A DNA stretch of 64,000 nt from HKCCE3408 sp039183205 (GTDB lineage: Bacteria; Pseudomonadota; Alphaproteobacteria; Rhodobacterales; Rhodobacteraceae). This document shows, piece by piece, positions 15,438 to 24,199 of the stretch (the first letter of the stretch is position 1; every line of letters begins with the position of its first letter). Position numbers and translations under genes: made by a program. Location: contig JBCDBR010000005.1 of NCBI GenBank assembly GCA_039183205.1, positions 62,001 to 126,000 of the forward strand. Reading direction: 5' to 3'. The notes under the pieces are model-generated. The model worked only from the letters and a program-made list of their open reading frames with translations. It ran no database searches and was not told where the DNA came from.

Positions 15438-17360
15438 CTGAATACCGGCGCCAAACGCTATGCAATTTTGTCGTTGTTGGCCTTTGCCTTGGCCGGCTGC
15501 GCGGCCTTTGGTGTCGCGATTTTCTCGGCGGACCGGATCGAAGAACGCAGCGTCGAAACGGTGCGATTCGCGATGTTGGAGGAGGGGTTCGACTGGATCG
15601 ATGTCTCCGCTGATGGGTTACAACTGGTTTTAGAAGGTACGGCACCGGATGAGGCGGCACGGTTTCTGGCCATCAGCCGGGCGGTGTCACTTGTCGATGG
15701 CGACAGGATTGTTGACCGGTTAGACGTCGTCGACCCGGCGAGTTTTACTGCACCAAGTTTTGCGCTGGAGATGCTCCGTAACGATGACGGCATTTCATTG
15801 ATTGGATTGGTGCCGGAGGCTGGCAGTTTTGCCTTTGCCACCGAGGTGCCGGACTTCGCCGATGGCGCGGAAGTCGTGCAAATGGTGGAAACCGCGAATT
15901 ACCCAGTGCCCGACAATTGGAATGCAGCGGTTGAATATGGGCTCCGCGCCTTGCGGACCTTGCCGCGCGCAAAGGTGTCGGTGACAGAAGGCCGCGTCGA
16001 CGTTGAGGCGGTAAGCCGGTCGCCGGAAGAACGTGCGCAATTTGTCACCATGCTTGAACGCGCCGTGCCGGCGGATATTGAAGTCGTCCTAGATATTTCG
16101 GCGCCGCGGCCGGTCATCACGCCGTTTACACTTCGATTTGTGCGCGACGAGTCTAATGCACGGTTCGAAGCGTGTTCGGCAGACACGGAGGCGGCGAGCG
16201 CCCGGATTGTCGCGGCGGCACAAGCGGCAGGCTTAGCCGGTGAGGCGACGTGCGACATCGGGCTCGGCATCCCGTCCCCGCGCTGGACGGATGCGGTTGA
16301 ATTGTCGCTTGCGGCAACGGTTGACTTGGGCACGGCAACGGTCACCTTTTCCGATGCTGATATCACCTTGATCGCAGCAGAAGACACAGACCAGGACCTG
16401 TTTGACCGGGTCATAGGAGAGCTCGATGCCGCTTTGCCGGCTGTGTTCTCGCTGCACGGCGTGCTACCGGACCCATCGTCAAACAGCATCGAACAAGGTC
16501 CGCCAAGCTTTACGGCAGAGCTTGCCGAAGATGGGCAGGTCGAATTGCGCGGCCGCGTGCCGGACGCACGTATCGAGACGGCGATTGAGGCCTTTGCGAG
16601 CGCAGAATTCGGCAATGGAAACGTGTTGCTCGCGACGCGCAGGGTGGACGACCTCCCGGCGGGCTGGTCCGTGCGCGTGCTTGCTGGGCTCTCCGCGCTC
16701 AGCCACCTCTCCAACGGCTCGGTGCGGATTGAACCGGGACTTTTGCGCATCGATGGCGAAACCGGCAGCACAAGTGCCGTTTCGGAGATATCGCGGCTCT
16801 TGGGTGAACAGCTAGGGGAGGCCGCCAATTTTGAGATCGACGTTGCTTATGTCGAGGCGCTTGATCCGGCCAATTCCATCCCGACAGACGTCGAATGCGT
16901 TACACGCATCGACGAAATCCTATCCGAAAACAAGATCACGTTCGAACCTGGCTCGATCGATCTTGATGACAGTTCCTTTGACATTTTGGACAGGATCGCC
17001 GACGTGCTGCCCGATTGCCGCCACGTCGATATTGAAATCGGCGGGCATACAGATGCGCAAGGCAGAGAATCCATGAACCTCCGGCTAAGCCAAGGTCGGG
17101 CGGACGCGGTGCTCAATGGTCTGATGGCGCGCAACATTCTGATCGGCAATCTCTCGGCGCGCGGTTATGGCGAGAGCCGCCCCATTGCGGACAATGGCAC
17201 CGAAGCGGGTCGAGAGATCAACCGACGGATCGAGTTTCGTCTGATGTCGGAGATCGCCGCGGAGGAAGCGCAGTTGGCCGCGGAAGCCGAAGCGGCCGAA
17301 CGCGCCAATTGGCCAACACCCTTTCCACGGCCAGACATCCCTGAGGATCTGATCCCATGA
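15438..17360 (+). CDS. OmpA-family protein with long N-terminal repeat region; probable CTG start
   Basis: A protein of about 640 residues anchored in the envelope. After a short hydrophobic leader (AILSLLAFALAGCAAFGVAIF) come about 450 residues with repeated BON-like segments (for example DGLQLVLEGTAPDEAARF and GQVELRGRVPDARIETA). A C-terminal OmpA peptidoglycan-binding domain follows (GSIDLDDSSFDILDRIADVL, IEIGGHTDAQGRE, NLSARGYGESRPIADNGT, REINRRIEFRL). No ATG lies at the right place. AAGGAG at 15426-15431 stands 6 bases before a CTG at 15438, which I take as the start. An in-frame ATG at 15357 lies within ubiA. The stop overlaps the next gene by ATGA. Confidence 0.88.
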   Translation: MNTGAKRYAILSLLAFALAGCAAFGVAIFSADRIEERSVETVRFAMLEEGFDWIDVSADGLQLVLEGTAPDEAARFLAISRAVSLVDGDRIVDRLDVVDPASFTAPSFALEMLRNDDGISLIGLVPEAGSFAFATEVPDFADGAEVVQMVETANYPVPDNWNAAVEYGLRALRTLPRAKVSVTEGRVDVEAVSRSPEERAQFVTMLERAVPADIEVVLDISAPRPVITPFTLRFVRDESNARFEACSADTEAASARIVAAAQAAGLAGEATCDIGLGIPSPRWTDAVELSLAATVDLGTATVTFSDADITLIAAEDTDQDLFDRVIGELDAALPAVFSLHGVLPDPSSNSIEQGPPSFTAELAEDGQVELRGRVPDARIETAIEAFASAEFGNGNVLLATRRVDDLPAGWSVRVLAGLSALSHLSNGSVRIEPGLLRIDGETGSTSAVSEISRLLGEQLGEAANFEIDVAYVEALDPANSIPTDVECVTRIDEILSENKITFEPGSIDLDDSSFDILDRIADVLPDCRHVDIEIGGHTDAQGRESMNLRLSQGRADAVLNGLMARNILIGNLSARGYGESRPIADNGTEAGREINRRIEFRLMSEIAAEEAQLAAEAEAAERANWPTPFPRPDIPEDLIP

Positions 17361-17686
17361 ACCGAGCCGAATTTGTCGTCGCTATCGCGATTATTTTGTT
17401 TGTTGCCTTTTGTTTGGGATGGTTCGTGCACTGGGTGGTCCAGCGATTTAGCCGTGTGGCATCGCCGGCGGATATGTCTGAGATGGACGAAATGGCACGG
17501 GCGCTGCACGAGGCGGAGGAAACCCGCGATCAGGCAATCATTTATGTCCAGCAGCGTGAGGCGGAATTGACCAACCAACTCAGCCAATCTGAGGCAGAAC
17601 TGCGCGCTGCAATGGAAGGTCTACGCGAAGCACGGACCGAAACCGAAGAATTGCGTGCCTATATCGAAGCGCAGAGCCAAGCTTAG
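17357..17686 (+). CDS. small membrane protein with coiled coil
   Basis: A 109-residue protein with one N-terminal membrane helix (FVVAIAIILFVAFCLGWFVHWVV) and a charged heptad-rich tail from about residue 45 to the end (EMARALHEAEETRDQAIIYV and on), predicted to form a cytoplasmic coiled coil. It overlaps the OmpA-family gene by ATGA, so the two products are probably made together and may act in the same envelope process. Function is unknown. Its 3' end overlaps the convergent moaE by 4 bases. Confidence 0.82.
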   Translation: MNRAEFVVAIAIILFVAFCLGWFVHWVVQRFSRVASPADMSEMDEMARALHEAEETRDQAIIYVQQREAELTNQLSQSEAELRAAMEGLREARTETEELRAYIEAQSQA

Positions 17687-18135
17687 CCTTGCGACCATCG
17701 TCGCAATGCGGCCTCGTCACGTTCTTGTGCCTCAACCCAACGGCCGCCTCTTTCCGTGATCTCTTTCTTCCAAAACGGTGCACGGGATTTGAGATAATCC
17801 ATCAAATACACAGCTCCGTCAAAGGCGTCGGTTCGATGCAGCGCTGCGGTCGCAACCATCATGATCGCCTCACCAGCCGTCAATGTGCCAAACCGGTGCA
17901 AGATCAACGCATCAATTAGGAAAAACCGTGCGACAGCATCATCGCGTATAGCCAAAAGCGCACGTTCGGTCATGCCCGGAAAGTGTTCGATCTCCATCGC
18001 TCGCAAATCCTCGGTTGCGATATCCCGCACGATGCCGGAAAAGCTCACGACGGCACCCGCGCCAGAAAGCCGATCGGCAAATTCGTTGAGAACGCGGCCC
18101 ATGTCGAACGAATTTTCTTGTATAAGAACTGTCAT
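17683..18135 (-). CDS. moaE: molybdopterin synthase catalytic subunit
   Basis: A 150-residue subunit that, with MoaD, inserts sulfur into precursor Z to make molybdopterin. MoaE marks are VVSFSGIVRDI (about residues 33-43), ALILHRFGTLTAGEAIMMVA with the conserved RxG, YLMDYLKSRAPFWKKEI with the catalytic lysines, and the C-terminal WVEAQERDEAALRRW. The start lies directly next to the moaD stop, so the pair is co-translated. Confidence 0.96.
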   Translation of the reverse strand: MTVLIQENSFDMGRVLNEFADRLSGAGAVVSFSGIVRDIATEDLRAMEIEHFPGMTERALLAIRDDAVARFFLIDALILHRFGTLTAGEAIMMVATAALHRTDAFDGAVYLMDYLKSRAPFWKKEITERGGRWVEAQERDEAALRRWSQG

Positions 18136-18384
18136 CTACCCGCCCGTCATCGGCGGAAAAAACGCGACCTCGTGGGCGTCGGATATGGGCGTGTCTAGGC
18201 CGCCAAGTTCTTGATCGACAGCAACGCGTATCGCCGCTAAATCCGCGAAAACAACCGCATAGGCGTCGCCGCGACCGCGCAATTCCGCCACCAGGTCCAA
18301 GACCGTTTCGGCGGTCGTTTGAACGGTCTCGCGTTCCGTGCCCAACCGTTCACGGAGCCAAGCAAAATAGCGAATATCAAGCAT
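18136..18384 (-). CDS. moaD: molybdopterin synthase sulfur carrier subunit
   Basis: An 82-residue ubiquitin-like protein. It opens with MLDIRYFAWLRERLG, the typical MoaD strand, and ends in the diglycine PPMTGG that becomes the thiocarboxylate. AVDQELGGLDTPISDAHEVAFFPP precedes the tail. It is overlapped at its 5' end for 8 bases by pgsA and followed directly by moaE, forming a four-gene run uvrC-pgsA-moaD-moaE seen in many Rhodobacterales. Confidence 0.95.
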   Translation of the reverse strand: MLDIRYFAWLRERLGTERETVQTTAETVLDLVAELRGRGDAYAVVFADLAAIRVAVDQELGGLDTPISDAHEVAFFPPMTGG

Positions 18385-19048
18385 CAGGCGTATCCTTGAG
18401 ATGGTTCCAGGCCTTCTTGAAATAGTCGATACCCGTCAACAGAGTAAGGCCCGCTGCAATCCACAAAAGCAACAAACCACCCTGGCTGGTCACGACAAAG
18501 CCCCGCCACATGCTCCGTAGCCCCAATTCGTCGGGTACTGAACCGTCAAGGACTTGCGCGACCATATCGCCCGACATGCCCCAGCTCCACATTCCAAAGT
18601 AGTGCTGGAAAACGCCCGACGCGAGCAGAACAGAGATCGCAACCATCTGCACGGTCGTTTTCCATTTCGCCAATTGCGTGACTTTGAGCGTGCCAGCTTT
18701 GGCCCCGAGGTATTCCCGCAGGCCGGACACAAAGACCTCTCGGAACAAGATCACCGTGACCGGAATGACGATCCAAACGCGCAATCCGAACAAACCCACC
18801 AATACGCTTAGGGCAATCACAACCATCGCTTTGTCGGCAATCGGGTCGAGCATCGCGCCAAAACGGCTTTCTTGGTCCCAGGCCCGGGCCAAAACACCGT
18901 CAAGCCAGTCCGTGAAGGCCGCGCCAAGGAACAAGGCCAACGCGGTCCAATCGGAAAACGGATGCGGCATCACGATATACGCGAGCGCAACAGCGGGTGC
19001 TGCGAGCAGGCGAATAACCGTCAGTATATTGGGCAGACTTACAACCAT
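18377..19048 (-). CDS. pgsA: CDP-diacylglycerol-glycerol-3-phosphate 3-phosphatidyltransferase
   Basis: A 223-residue membrane enzyme making phosphatidylglycerol phosphate. The CDP-alcohol phosphotransferase motif (DGxxAR, then GxxxD and a last D) is clear in DWLDGVLARAWDQESRFGAM followed by LDPIADK, at about residues 46-72. About five hydrophobic helices flank it. The start at 19048 is 137 bases downstream of uvrC, which is far enough for a separate promoter. Confidence 0.95.
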   Translation of the reverse strand: MVVSLPNILTVIRLLAAPAVALAYIVMPHPFSDWTALALFLGAAFTDWLDGVLARAWDQESRFGAMLDPIADKAMVVIALSVLVGLFGLRVWIVIPVTVILFREVFVSGLREYLGAKAGTLKVTQLAKWKTTVQMVAISVLLASGVFQHYFGMWSWGMSGDMVAQVLDGSVPDELGLRSMWRGFVVTSQGGLLLLWIAAGLTLLTGIDYFKKAWNHLKDTPDA

Positions 19049-19185
19049 TGCGGCGGTGGTAGCTCAGGCAGGTCTTGTGTGGAAGATCTCACAGAGCTTG
19101 TCTTTTCCTGCGGCGTTGGTTTTTTGCCATGTCCGTTGGGTCCCCATACGGTTGTGGCAGTTGAGGTTGGGCCGGCCACATACAG

Positions 19186-21054
19186 TCAGGCAAGGTCGTG
19201 GAAATAGTCGTAAATGGTTTCGGCCAACGCATCCGAGATGCCGTCGACGGCCTTTAAGTCCTGCAAACCGGCGCGCGAGACCGCCTTGGCAGAGCCAAAA
19301 TGGCTGAGCAGCGCGCGTTTCCGCGTTGCACCGACGCCCGGCACCTCGTCCAGCGGCGTCGCGCCAATCGCCTTGGCCCGTTTCTGTCGGTGGGCACCAA
19401 TGGCAAATCGATGCGCCTCGTCCCGCAGACGTTGAACAAAATAAAGCACCGGATCGTTATGGCGAAGCGCAATCGGTCGTTGACCGGGGCGATGGAATTC
19501 TTCTTTGCCGGCGTCGCGATCGATCCCTTTGGCAACGCCAATGAAGGGCACGTCCTCAACGCCCAAATCTTCCATGATTTGATTCACAGCGCTAACCTGG
19601 CCCGCGCCGCCATCGATCAATAAGAGATCGGGCCAAGCCTCGCCAGCGCGATCGGGATCTTCTTTCAGCAAACGTTGAAACCGGCGCATCAAAACCTGCT
19701 TCATCATTCCGAAATCGTCGCCGGGCGTTACTTCATCACCCTTGATGTTGAATTTTCGATATTGACCTTTGTTAAAGCCGTCCGGACCAGCAACGATCAT
19801 CGCGCCAACCGCATGGGATCCTTGAATATGACTGTTGTCGTACACCTCGATCCGGGTCGGCGCAGTGTCAAGATCGAAGGCCTCTGCCAATCCGTGCAAG
19901 AGCTTTGTTTGCGTCGCACTTTCAGCCATGCGCCGCGCCAGTGCCTCACGCGCGTTGCGCGCAGCACCGGCGACAAGCTCAGCCTTTTCGCCACGCCGGG
20001 GCACCAACAGCTCGACGCGCCGCCCCCGCTTTTCGCTGAGTGCCTCCGCCATCAAGTCGGCATTTTCGATTTCATTGCTGAGGATCAATTGCTTTGGCGG
20101 TTCTCGATCCGCGTAGAACTGACCGATGAACGCCTCCAGCACCTCGCTTGCGCTTTCGGCCCCGCCAAGCCTTGGGTAAAAATCCTTGTTGCCCCAATTC
20201 TGATTGGCGCGGATGAAAAAGACCTGCACACATGCGTGGCCGCCTTCCAAATGCAGCGCAACCACATCGGCCTCGGTGACACCGCGCGGGTTGATGCCTT
20301 GGCTAGACTGCACACTGGTCAGCGCGCGGATGCGGTCGCGTAGGGCGGCGGCTCGTTCAAAAGCCATCTCATCGGCGGCAGCTTGCATGTCCGCGGCGAG
20401 CGTCTCCTGAATTTCGGTGGTCTGACCTTTGAGAAAGCGGGTCGCATCCGCAACGGAGGCAGCGTAATCCTCAGCGGAAATGTAGCCGACGCACGGCGCG
20501 CTGCATCGCTTGATCTGATAAAGCAAACACGGTCGCGTTCGGCTTTCGAACATGGCATCTGAGCAATTGCGGAGCAAGAATGCCTTTTGAAGTTGGTTCA
20601 ACGTGCGGTTGACTGCGCCAGCAGATGCAAAAGGCCCAAAATAGGTCCCCTTTTCCTTTTTCGCACCGCGGTGTTTCTTAATCTGAGCAAACGCGTGTTC
20701 GTTGGACACCAGAATATTGGGAAAGCTCTTATCGTCGCGGAGAAGGACGTTATAGCGCGGCTTAAGCTGTTTAATCAGATTCTGCTCAAGCAATAGAGCC
20801 TCAGTTTCTGTCGTTGTCGTGAGAAACATCATCGAGGCCGTTTCCCGGATCATGCGCGCGATGCGCGGGCTGTGTCCGGAGCCGCTGGCGTAATTCGCCA
20901 CGCGGTTGCGCAGGTTGCGCGCCTTGCCGACGTAAAGCACACGGCTTTTCGCATCAAGCATGCGATAAACCCCTGGACTACCGGTTAGATGCGGCAAATA
21001 TCCATGGATGACATCTTGGCCTGTCGTTAAGGTTTGGGGCGTGGTTTCGCTCAT
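19186..21054 (-). CDS. uvrC: excinuclease ABC subunit C
   Basis: A 622-residue nucleotide excision repair nuclease that makes both cuts around a lesion bound by UvrB. Domains in order: N-terminal GIY-YIG nuclease (SPGVYRMLDAKSRVLYVGKA, about residues 27-46), a four-cysteine region with CSAPCVGYI, the UVR motif (about residues 213-235), the RNase H-like nuclease (YDNSHIQGSHAVGAMIV with later aspartates and LLIDGGAGQV), and two C-terminal helix-hairpin-helix repeats (LDEVPGVGATRKRALLSHFG). Length and order are standard. Confidence 0.97.
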   Translation of the reverse strand: MSETTPQTLTTGQDVIHGYLPHLTGSPGVYRMLDAKSRVLYVGKARNLRNRVANYASGSGHSPRIARMIRETASMMFLTTTTETEALLLEQNLIKQLKPRYNVLLRDDKSFPNILVSNEHAFAQIKKHRGAKKEKGTYFGPFASAGAVNRTLNQLQKAFLLRNCSDAMFESRTRPCLLYQIKRCSAPCVGYISAEDYAASVADATRFLKGQTTEIQETLAADMQAAADEMAFERAAALRDRIRALTSVQSSQGINPRGVTEADVVALHLEGGHACVQVFFIRANQNWGNKDFYPRLGGAESASEVLEAFIGQFYADREPPKQLILSNEIENADLMAEALSEKRGRRVELLVPRRGEKAELVAGAARNAREALARRMAESATQTKLLHGLAEAFDLDTAPTRIEVYDNSHIQGSHAVGAMIVAGPDGFNKGQYRKFNIKGDEVTPGDDFGMMKQVLMRRFQRLLKEDPDRAGEAWPDLLLIDGGAGQVSAVNQIMEDLGVEDVPFIGVAKGIDRDAGKEEFHRPGQRPIALRHNDPVLYFVQRLRDEAHRFAIGAHRQKRAKAIGATPLDEVPGVGATRKRALLSHFGSAKAVSRAGLQDLKAVDGISDALAETIYDYFHDLA

Positions 21055-21119
21055 CTCACGACCATTTGCCGATTCTTTTCCGCCTGCAACGATAAGCCAG
21101 ATAGTGCAACCTCAAACAC

Positions 21120-21138
21120 ATCCACGGATACCGTGGAT
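21120..21138. promoter_or_regulatory. perfect 8-base inverted repeat upstream of uvrC with a DnaA-box-like half
   Basis: The arms ATCCACGG and CCGTGGAT are separated by ATA. The element lies 66-84 bases before the uvrC start. Read on the minus strand, the upstream arm and its flank give TTATCCACG, one base from the DnaA-box consensus TTATNCACA. It could be an operator, a hairpin in the uvrC leader, or a DnaA site. No T-run follows on either side, so a terminator is unlikely. Confidence 0.4.
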
Positions 21139-21362
21139 AACCCTCCGGATAATTCTTTGGCAGCCGGAAATTTTCCTTGTTTTATGACCGTTTCTTGACT
21201 TTGCATATTTTTTGGGCACTTGCGTAAGCTTCTGTAAACAAGAGATATTTTTCTGACCAGTCGGGCTAATCCCTGGGGAATTTACACAACCTTTACGCAA
21301 CTGACATGCGTCGATTCACAGTGGACAAATCGTGTAACGGCATCATTCGATCCATCGAATCG
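21139..21362. other. AT-richer intergenic region between the SDR gene and uvrC; no convincing gene
   Basis: With the leader just described, this is about 308 bases without a recognisable gene. It is clearly more AT-rich than its surroundings around 21170-21270, which fits promoter and leader sequence for uvrC on the minus strand. A 62-codon minus-strand frame (21112-21300) is cysteine- and lysine-rich and unlike the neighbouring proteins, so I do not call it. No specific -35/-10 pair could be fixed with confidence. Confidence 0.4.
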
Positions 21363-22139
21363 CTACTCTACGCCGATGACATCCGGCGTCTCCCAAGCTA
21401 GGTGCTGTCCGCCATCGGTGCAGATCAACTGACCGGTCACCGCGGGGGCCGACCACAGGTACAAGAGCGCGCCGACAATATCATCCGGGTTCGACCCACG
21501 GTTGAGTATCGTCGCCGCGCGCTGCGCTGCAAAATGGTCGTCCGATTGCCGACCTCCGCGCAAAGTTGGGCCGGGTCCGATCCCATTGACGCGGATCCTT
21601 GGGGCCAAAGCCTGCGCGGCGGTCCGCGTGAAGGCCCACAATCCCATCTTTGCCAGGGTATAAGTCATAAATTCCGGCGTCAGCTTGCGGACGCGTTGAT
21701 CGATCATATTGACGACCATGGCTTGGGCGCGCGGCTCACCCATGTCATCGCGTGTTGGATCCGGGGCTTGGCGCGCAAAGGCTTGCGTCAGCATAAACGG
21801 GGCGCGTAGATTCGACGACATATGTCGATCCCAGCTTTCCTGCGTCGCCGTTTCAATGGTGTCGTATTCGAAAATTGAGGCATTATTGACCAAAACGCTG
21901 AGCGGGCCTAGCGCCTCCGACGCACGCGGCACCAGTGCCTCGGTGGCGTCTTGGTCGAGAAGATCAGCTTGCAGTGCAATGCCCTTTTGGCCCGCCTTTT
22001 CGATCAGTGCGACGGTTTCGTTGGCCCCGGCGCCGGACCGAGCATAATGGACCGCGACGTCCATTCCCGACTTCGCCAAGGCCACAGCCATCGCTTGACC
22101 CAACCGATGGCCGGCCCCTGTCACCAATGCTGCGCCCAT
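21363..22139 (-). CDS. SDR-family oxidoreductase, pteridine-reductase/FolM-like
   Basis: A 258-residue short-chain dehydrogenase. The N-terminal cofactor loop is TGAGHRLGQAMA (residues 7-18). The RLG wording is typical of FolM and pteridine reductases rather than of common SDRs. LVNNASIFEYDT carries the NNA motif, YTLAKMGLWAFT the YxxxK catalytic pair, and IRVNGIGPGPTL the loop after the active site. This suggests an NADPH-dependent reductase of dihydropterins, but the exact substrate cannot be read. It lies 4 bases after the antiporter gene on the same strand. Confidence 0.87.
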   Translation of the reverse strand: MGAALVTGAGHRLGQAMAVALAKSGMDVAVHYARSGAGANETVALIEKAGQKGIALQADLLDQDATEALVPRASEALGPLSVLVNNASIFEYDTIETATQESWDRHMSSNLRAPFMLTQAFARQAPDPTRDDMGEPRAQAMVVNMIDQRVRKLTPEFMTYTLAKMGLWAFTRTAAQALAPRIRVNGIGPGPTLRGGRQSDDHFAAQRAATILNRGSNPDDIVGALLYLWSAPAVTGQLICTDGGQHLAWETPDVIGVE

Positions 22140-22143
22140 CGGA

Positions 22144-23088
22144 TTACCCCCAGGTCAGAATGAAAACCACGTAGACGAGGTAGAGCACAACCAGGCCGGT
22201 GCCCACCTTACGTCCCATCCGCAGGCGCAAGAATACAAACGGCGCCAAAATCGCCGATGCGGCCAACATGATCCAGAAATCGAGGTGGAAGAAATTAGCG
22301 CCCACCGGAATTGGACCAACCAATGACGTCACGCCGATGATCGCCAACAGGTTGAACAGGTTCGAGCCGATGACGTTGCCGATGGCGACCTCGGAATGGC
22401 GCCGGATCGCAGCCATGACGGTCGTTGCCAATTCAGGCAAAGAAGTGCCCACCGCGACCAGCGTTAATCCAATAATCGTTTCTGTCACGCCGTAATGGCG
22501 CGCGATCGTCGTGGCGCTATCGACGAGCAGGTTTGCCCCGAGTGGTAAACCCACCAGTCCCAGCGCCAGATAGATCAAGATCTTCCACCACGGCGCCTCC
22601 GGGTCTGCTTCTTCGATCTCGTCCAAACCGTCACTGGCATGGTCATACGCTTCGCGGAACTGATCGGCGAGGACCAGGGCCATCACGGCAACAAGAACCA
22701 AGCCTTGCCAAAACCCAAAAACACCCGTCGCCGCGAGACCGACAAACAGCAGGCTCGCCACCATCATGACCAAATAGGACTTTCGCGTATCGGATTCCGG
22801 TGGGTCCAGGCCCGAGATCAGCGCCGGCACGCCCAAAACCATAAGGACATTGGCTATGTTCGAACCGACGACGTTGCCCAAAGCCAATCCAGGCACACCG
22901 TCCAGCACCGATTTTATCGAAATCAAGAGCTCGGGCGCCGAGGTTCCAAAGGCAACGATTGTGAGGCTCACGATCAGGGCAGGTATGCCCAAACGCAAAC
23001 TCAGGTTCACGGCACCTCGAACGAGCACGTCGCCAGCCAGCAGCAGTATCAACAGGCCAAGTGCGACGAACCCGAACTGTCCTATCAT
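22144..23088 (-). CDS. calcium/sodium antiporter, CaCA family (YrbG type)
   Basis: A 314-residue inner-membrane exchanger with about ten membrane helices. The two inverted alpha repeats are explicit: AFGTSAPELLISIKS with GNVVGSNIANVLMVLG in the first half, and AVGTSLPELATTVMA with GNVIGSNLFNLLAIIG in the second. These glutamate- and asparagine-containing motifs form the ion site. A short acidic loop (DGLDEIEEADPEAP) joins the halves. Its 5' end overlaps the stop of the small zinc-ribbon gene by 4 bases, so it follows that gene in one transcript. Confidence 0.95.
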   Translation of the reverse strand: MIGQFGFVALGLLILLLAGDVLVRGAVNLSLRLGIPALIVSLTIVAFGTSAPELLISIKSVLDGVPGLALGNVVGSNIANVLMVLGVPALISGLDPPESDTRKSYLVMMVASLLFVGLAATGVFGFWQGLVLVAVMALVLADQFREAYDHASDGLDEIEEADPEAPWWKILIYLALGLVGLPLGANLLVDSATTIARHYGVTETIIGLTLVAVGTSLPELATTVMAAIRRHSEVAIGNVIGSNLFNLLAIIGVTSLVGPIPVGANFFHLDFWIMLAASAILAPFVFLRLRMGRKVGTGLVVLYLVYVVFILTWG

Positions 23089-23279
23089 GAAGGATCGTCC
23101 GAATTCTCGTTACATGCCTCGCATGCTCCGCCTTTGAGGTTAAATCTGCCGCAAGTCGAACATCGTCGCGGGCGGGGCAATGCCTGCGCGCCTTTGCCAA
23201 TCTTTGGCAAACGCAGCCGTCCGAACATGGCCAAAACTGCGATGCCAATCAGAAAGAAGGTTACGATTTTGACCATCAT
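23085..23279 (-). CDS. small membrane-anchored zinc-ribbon protein
   Basis: A 64-residue protein. One N-terminal membrane helix (VKIVTFFLIGIAVLAMF) is followed by a basic linker and a four-cysteine ribbon CSTCGRFNLKGGACEAC, then an acidic tail. Two ATGs stand in tandem at 23279 and 23276. It lies 1 base after the S49 peptidase stop and overlaps the antiporter start by 4 bases, so all three genes are co-transcribed. Function is unknown; the ribbon suggests a structural zinc site. Confidence 0.75.
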   Translation of the reverse strand: MMVKIVTFFLIGIAVLAMFGRLRLPKIGKGAQALPRPRRCSTCGRFNLKGGACEACNENSDDPS

Positions 23280-23280
23280 C

Positions 23281-24078
23281 TCACAGACCGAAGCGGCTCC
23301 AGGCCAGACGGTGTTCGGCCGCGGCGAGGATTTCGGAACTGAAGCGCTGCAAAAGCCCCCGACGTTGGCCGTAGACGGAAAACCGCACTTTATCGCCGTA
23401 TAGCTCTTGCATCTTGGGTTTGAGATGACCAATGCCATCGGCAAGCCCAAGCGACACGGCCGCACTACCGGTCCAGAATTCGCCGGTAAAAAGGTCCTGT
23501 TCGGTGCTCAAACGTGCGCCACGGCGGGTTTTGACATGGGTGATGAAGCTGTCGTGGATCGTCGACTGAATGGATTTTAGGCGGGCGACGTCTTCTTCGC
23601 GTTCGGGGCGGAATGGATCGAGCATGGATTTGTCGGTGCCGGCGGTATGCACACGACGTTCAATGCCCCAGCGACCCAATAATTCGTGAAATCCGAAACT
23701 GGCCGAAATGACGCCGATCGAGCCCAGGATCGAGCTTTCATCGGCCCAAATCTCGTCGGCTGCACAGGCCAGCCAATACCCGCCGGACGCCGCAACATCC
23801 TCGACAAAAGCATGTACAGGCAGCGTCTTTTCGTCGGCCAACCTTCGAATGCGGGCCGCAATCAGCGATGATTGCACCGGCGAGCCACCGGGCGAATTGA
23901 TCACCAAGGCAATCGCTTTTGGCTTGCCGCGCCGAAATGCGCGCTCAATCAACGGTGCTGTGGTCGTATCGCTGAGTGCGGCACCACGACCGCCTGCGGC
24001 AATCACCCCATTTAGGCGAATGACCGCAACCAACGGGTCGCGGTTAAAAAACGGAAGCGCGCGCATCATGTGGGCCAT
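23281..24078 (-). CDS. S49-family peptidase (SppA/SohB type)
   Basis: A 265-residue serine protease of the signal-peptide-peptidase A family. It starts with a strand leading into VAVIRLNGVI, then ALVINSPGGSPVQSSLIAAR (the oxyanion region), the catalytic serine segment VEDVAASGGYWLACAADEIW, and GSIGVISASFGF. The start is chosen at ATG 24078, preceded by GAGG at a short distance. An ATG at 24114 is in frame but has no ribosome binding site. No long N-terminal domain is present, so it is the short, SohB-like form. It is divergent from modA. Confidence 0.9.
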   Translation of the reverse strand: MAHMMRALPFFNRDPLVAVIRLNGVIAAGGRGAALSDTTTAPLIERAFRRGKPKAIALVINSPGGSPVQSSLIAARIRRLADEKTLPVHAFVEDVAASGGYWLACAADEIWADESSILGSIGVISASFGFHELLGRWGIERRVHTAGTDKSMLDPFRPEREEDVARLKSIQSTIHDSFITHVKTRRGARLSTEQDLFTGEFWTGSAAVSLGLADGIGHLKPKMQELYGDKVRFSVYGQRRGLLQRFSSEILAAAEHRLAWSRFGL

Positions 24079-24199
24079 GTAGCCTCGGCCCTTCGGCGGA
24101 ACAAGATGGGACATGTGTCTTTGTCGATATTGCCGTGGCGGCTGTGCCGCAACGCGCGGGGGCCTTGCCCAGCGCTCCGTGCTGCCTAGGATACCGGCC

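Noticed and set aside
21112..21300. 62-codon minus-strand frame upstream of uvrC
   Set aside because: The composition is unlike the neighbouring proteins, and it covers AT-rich promoter-like sequence and the inverted repeat.
24115..24199. ModE (Mo-box) site before modA
   Set aside because: No palindrome of the CGTTATAT type could be found.
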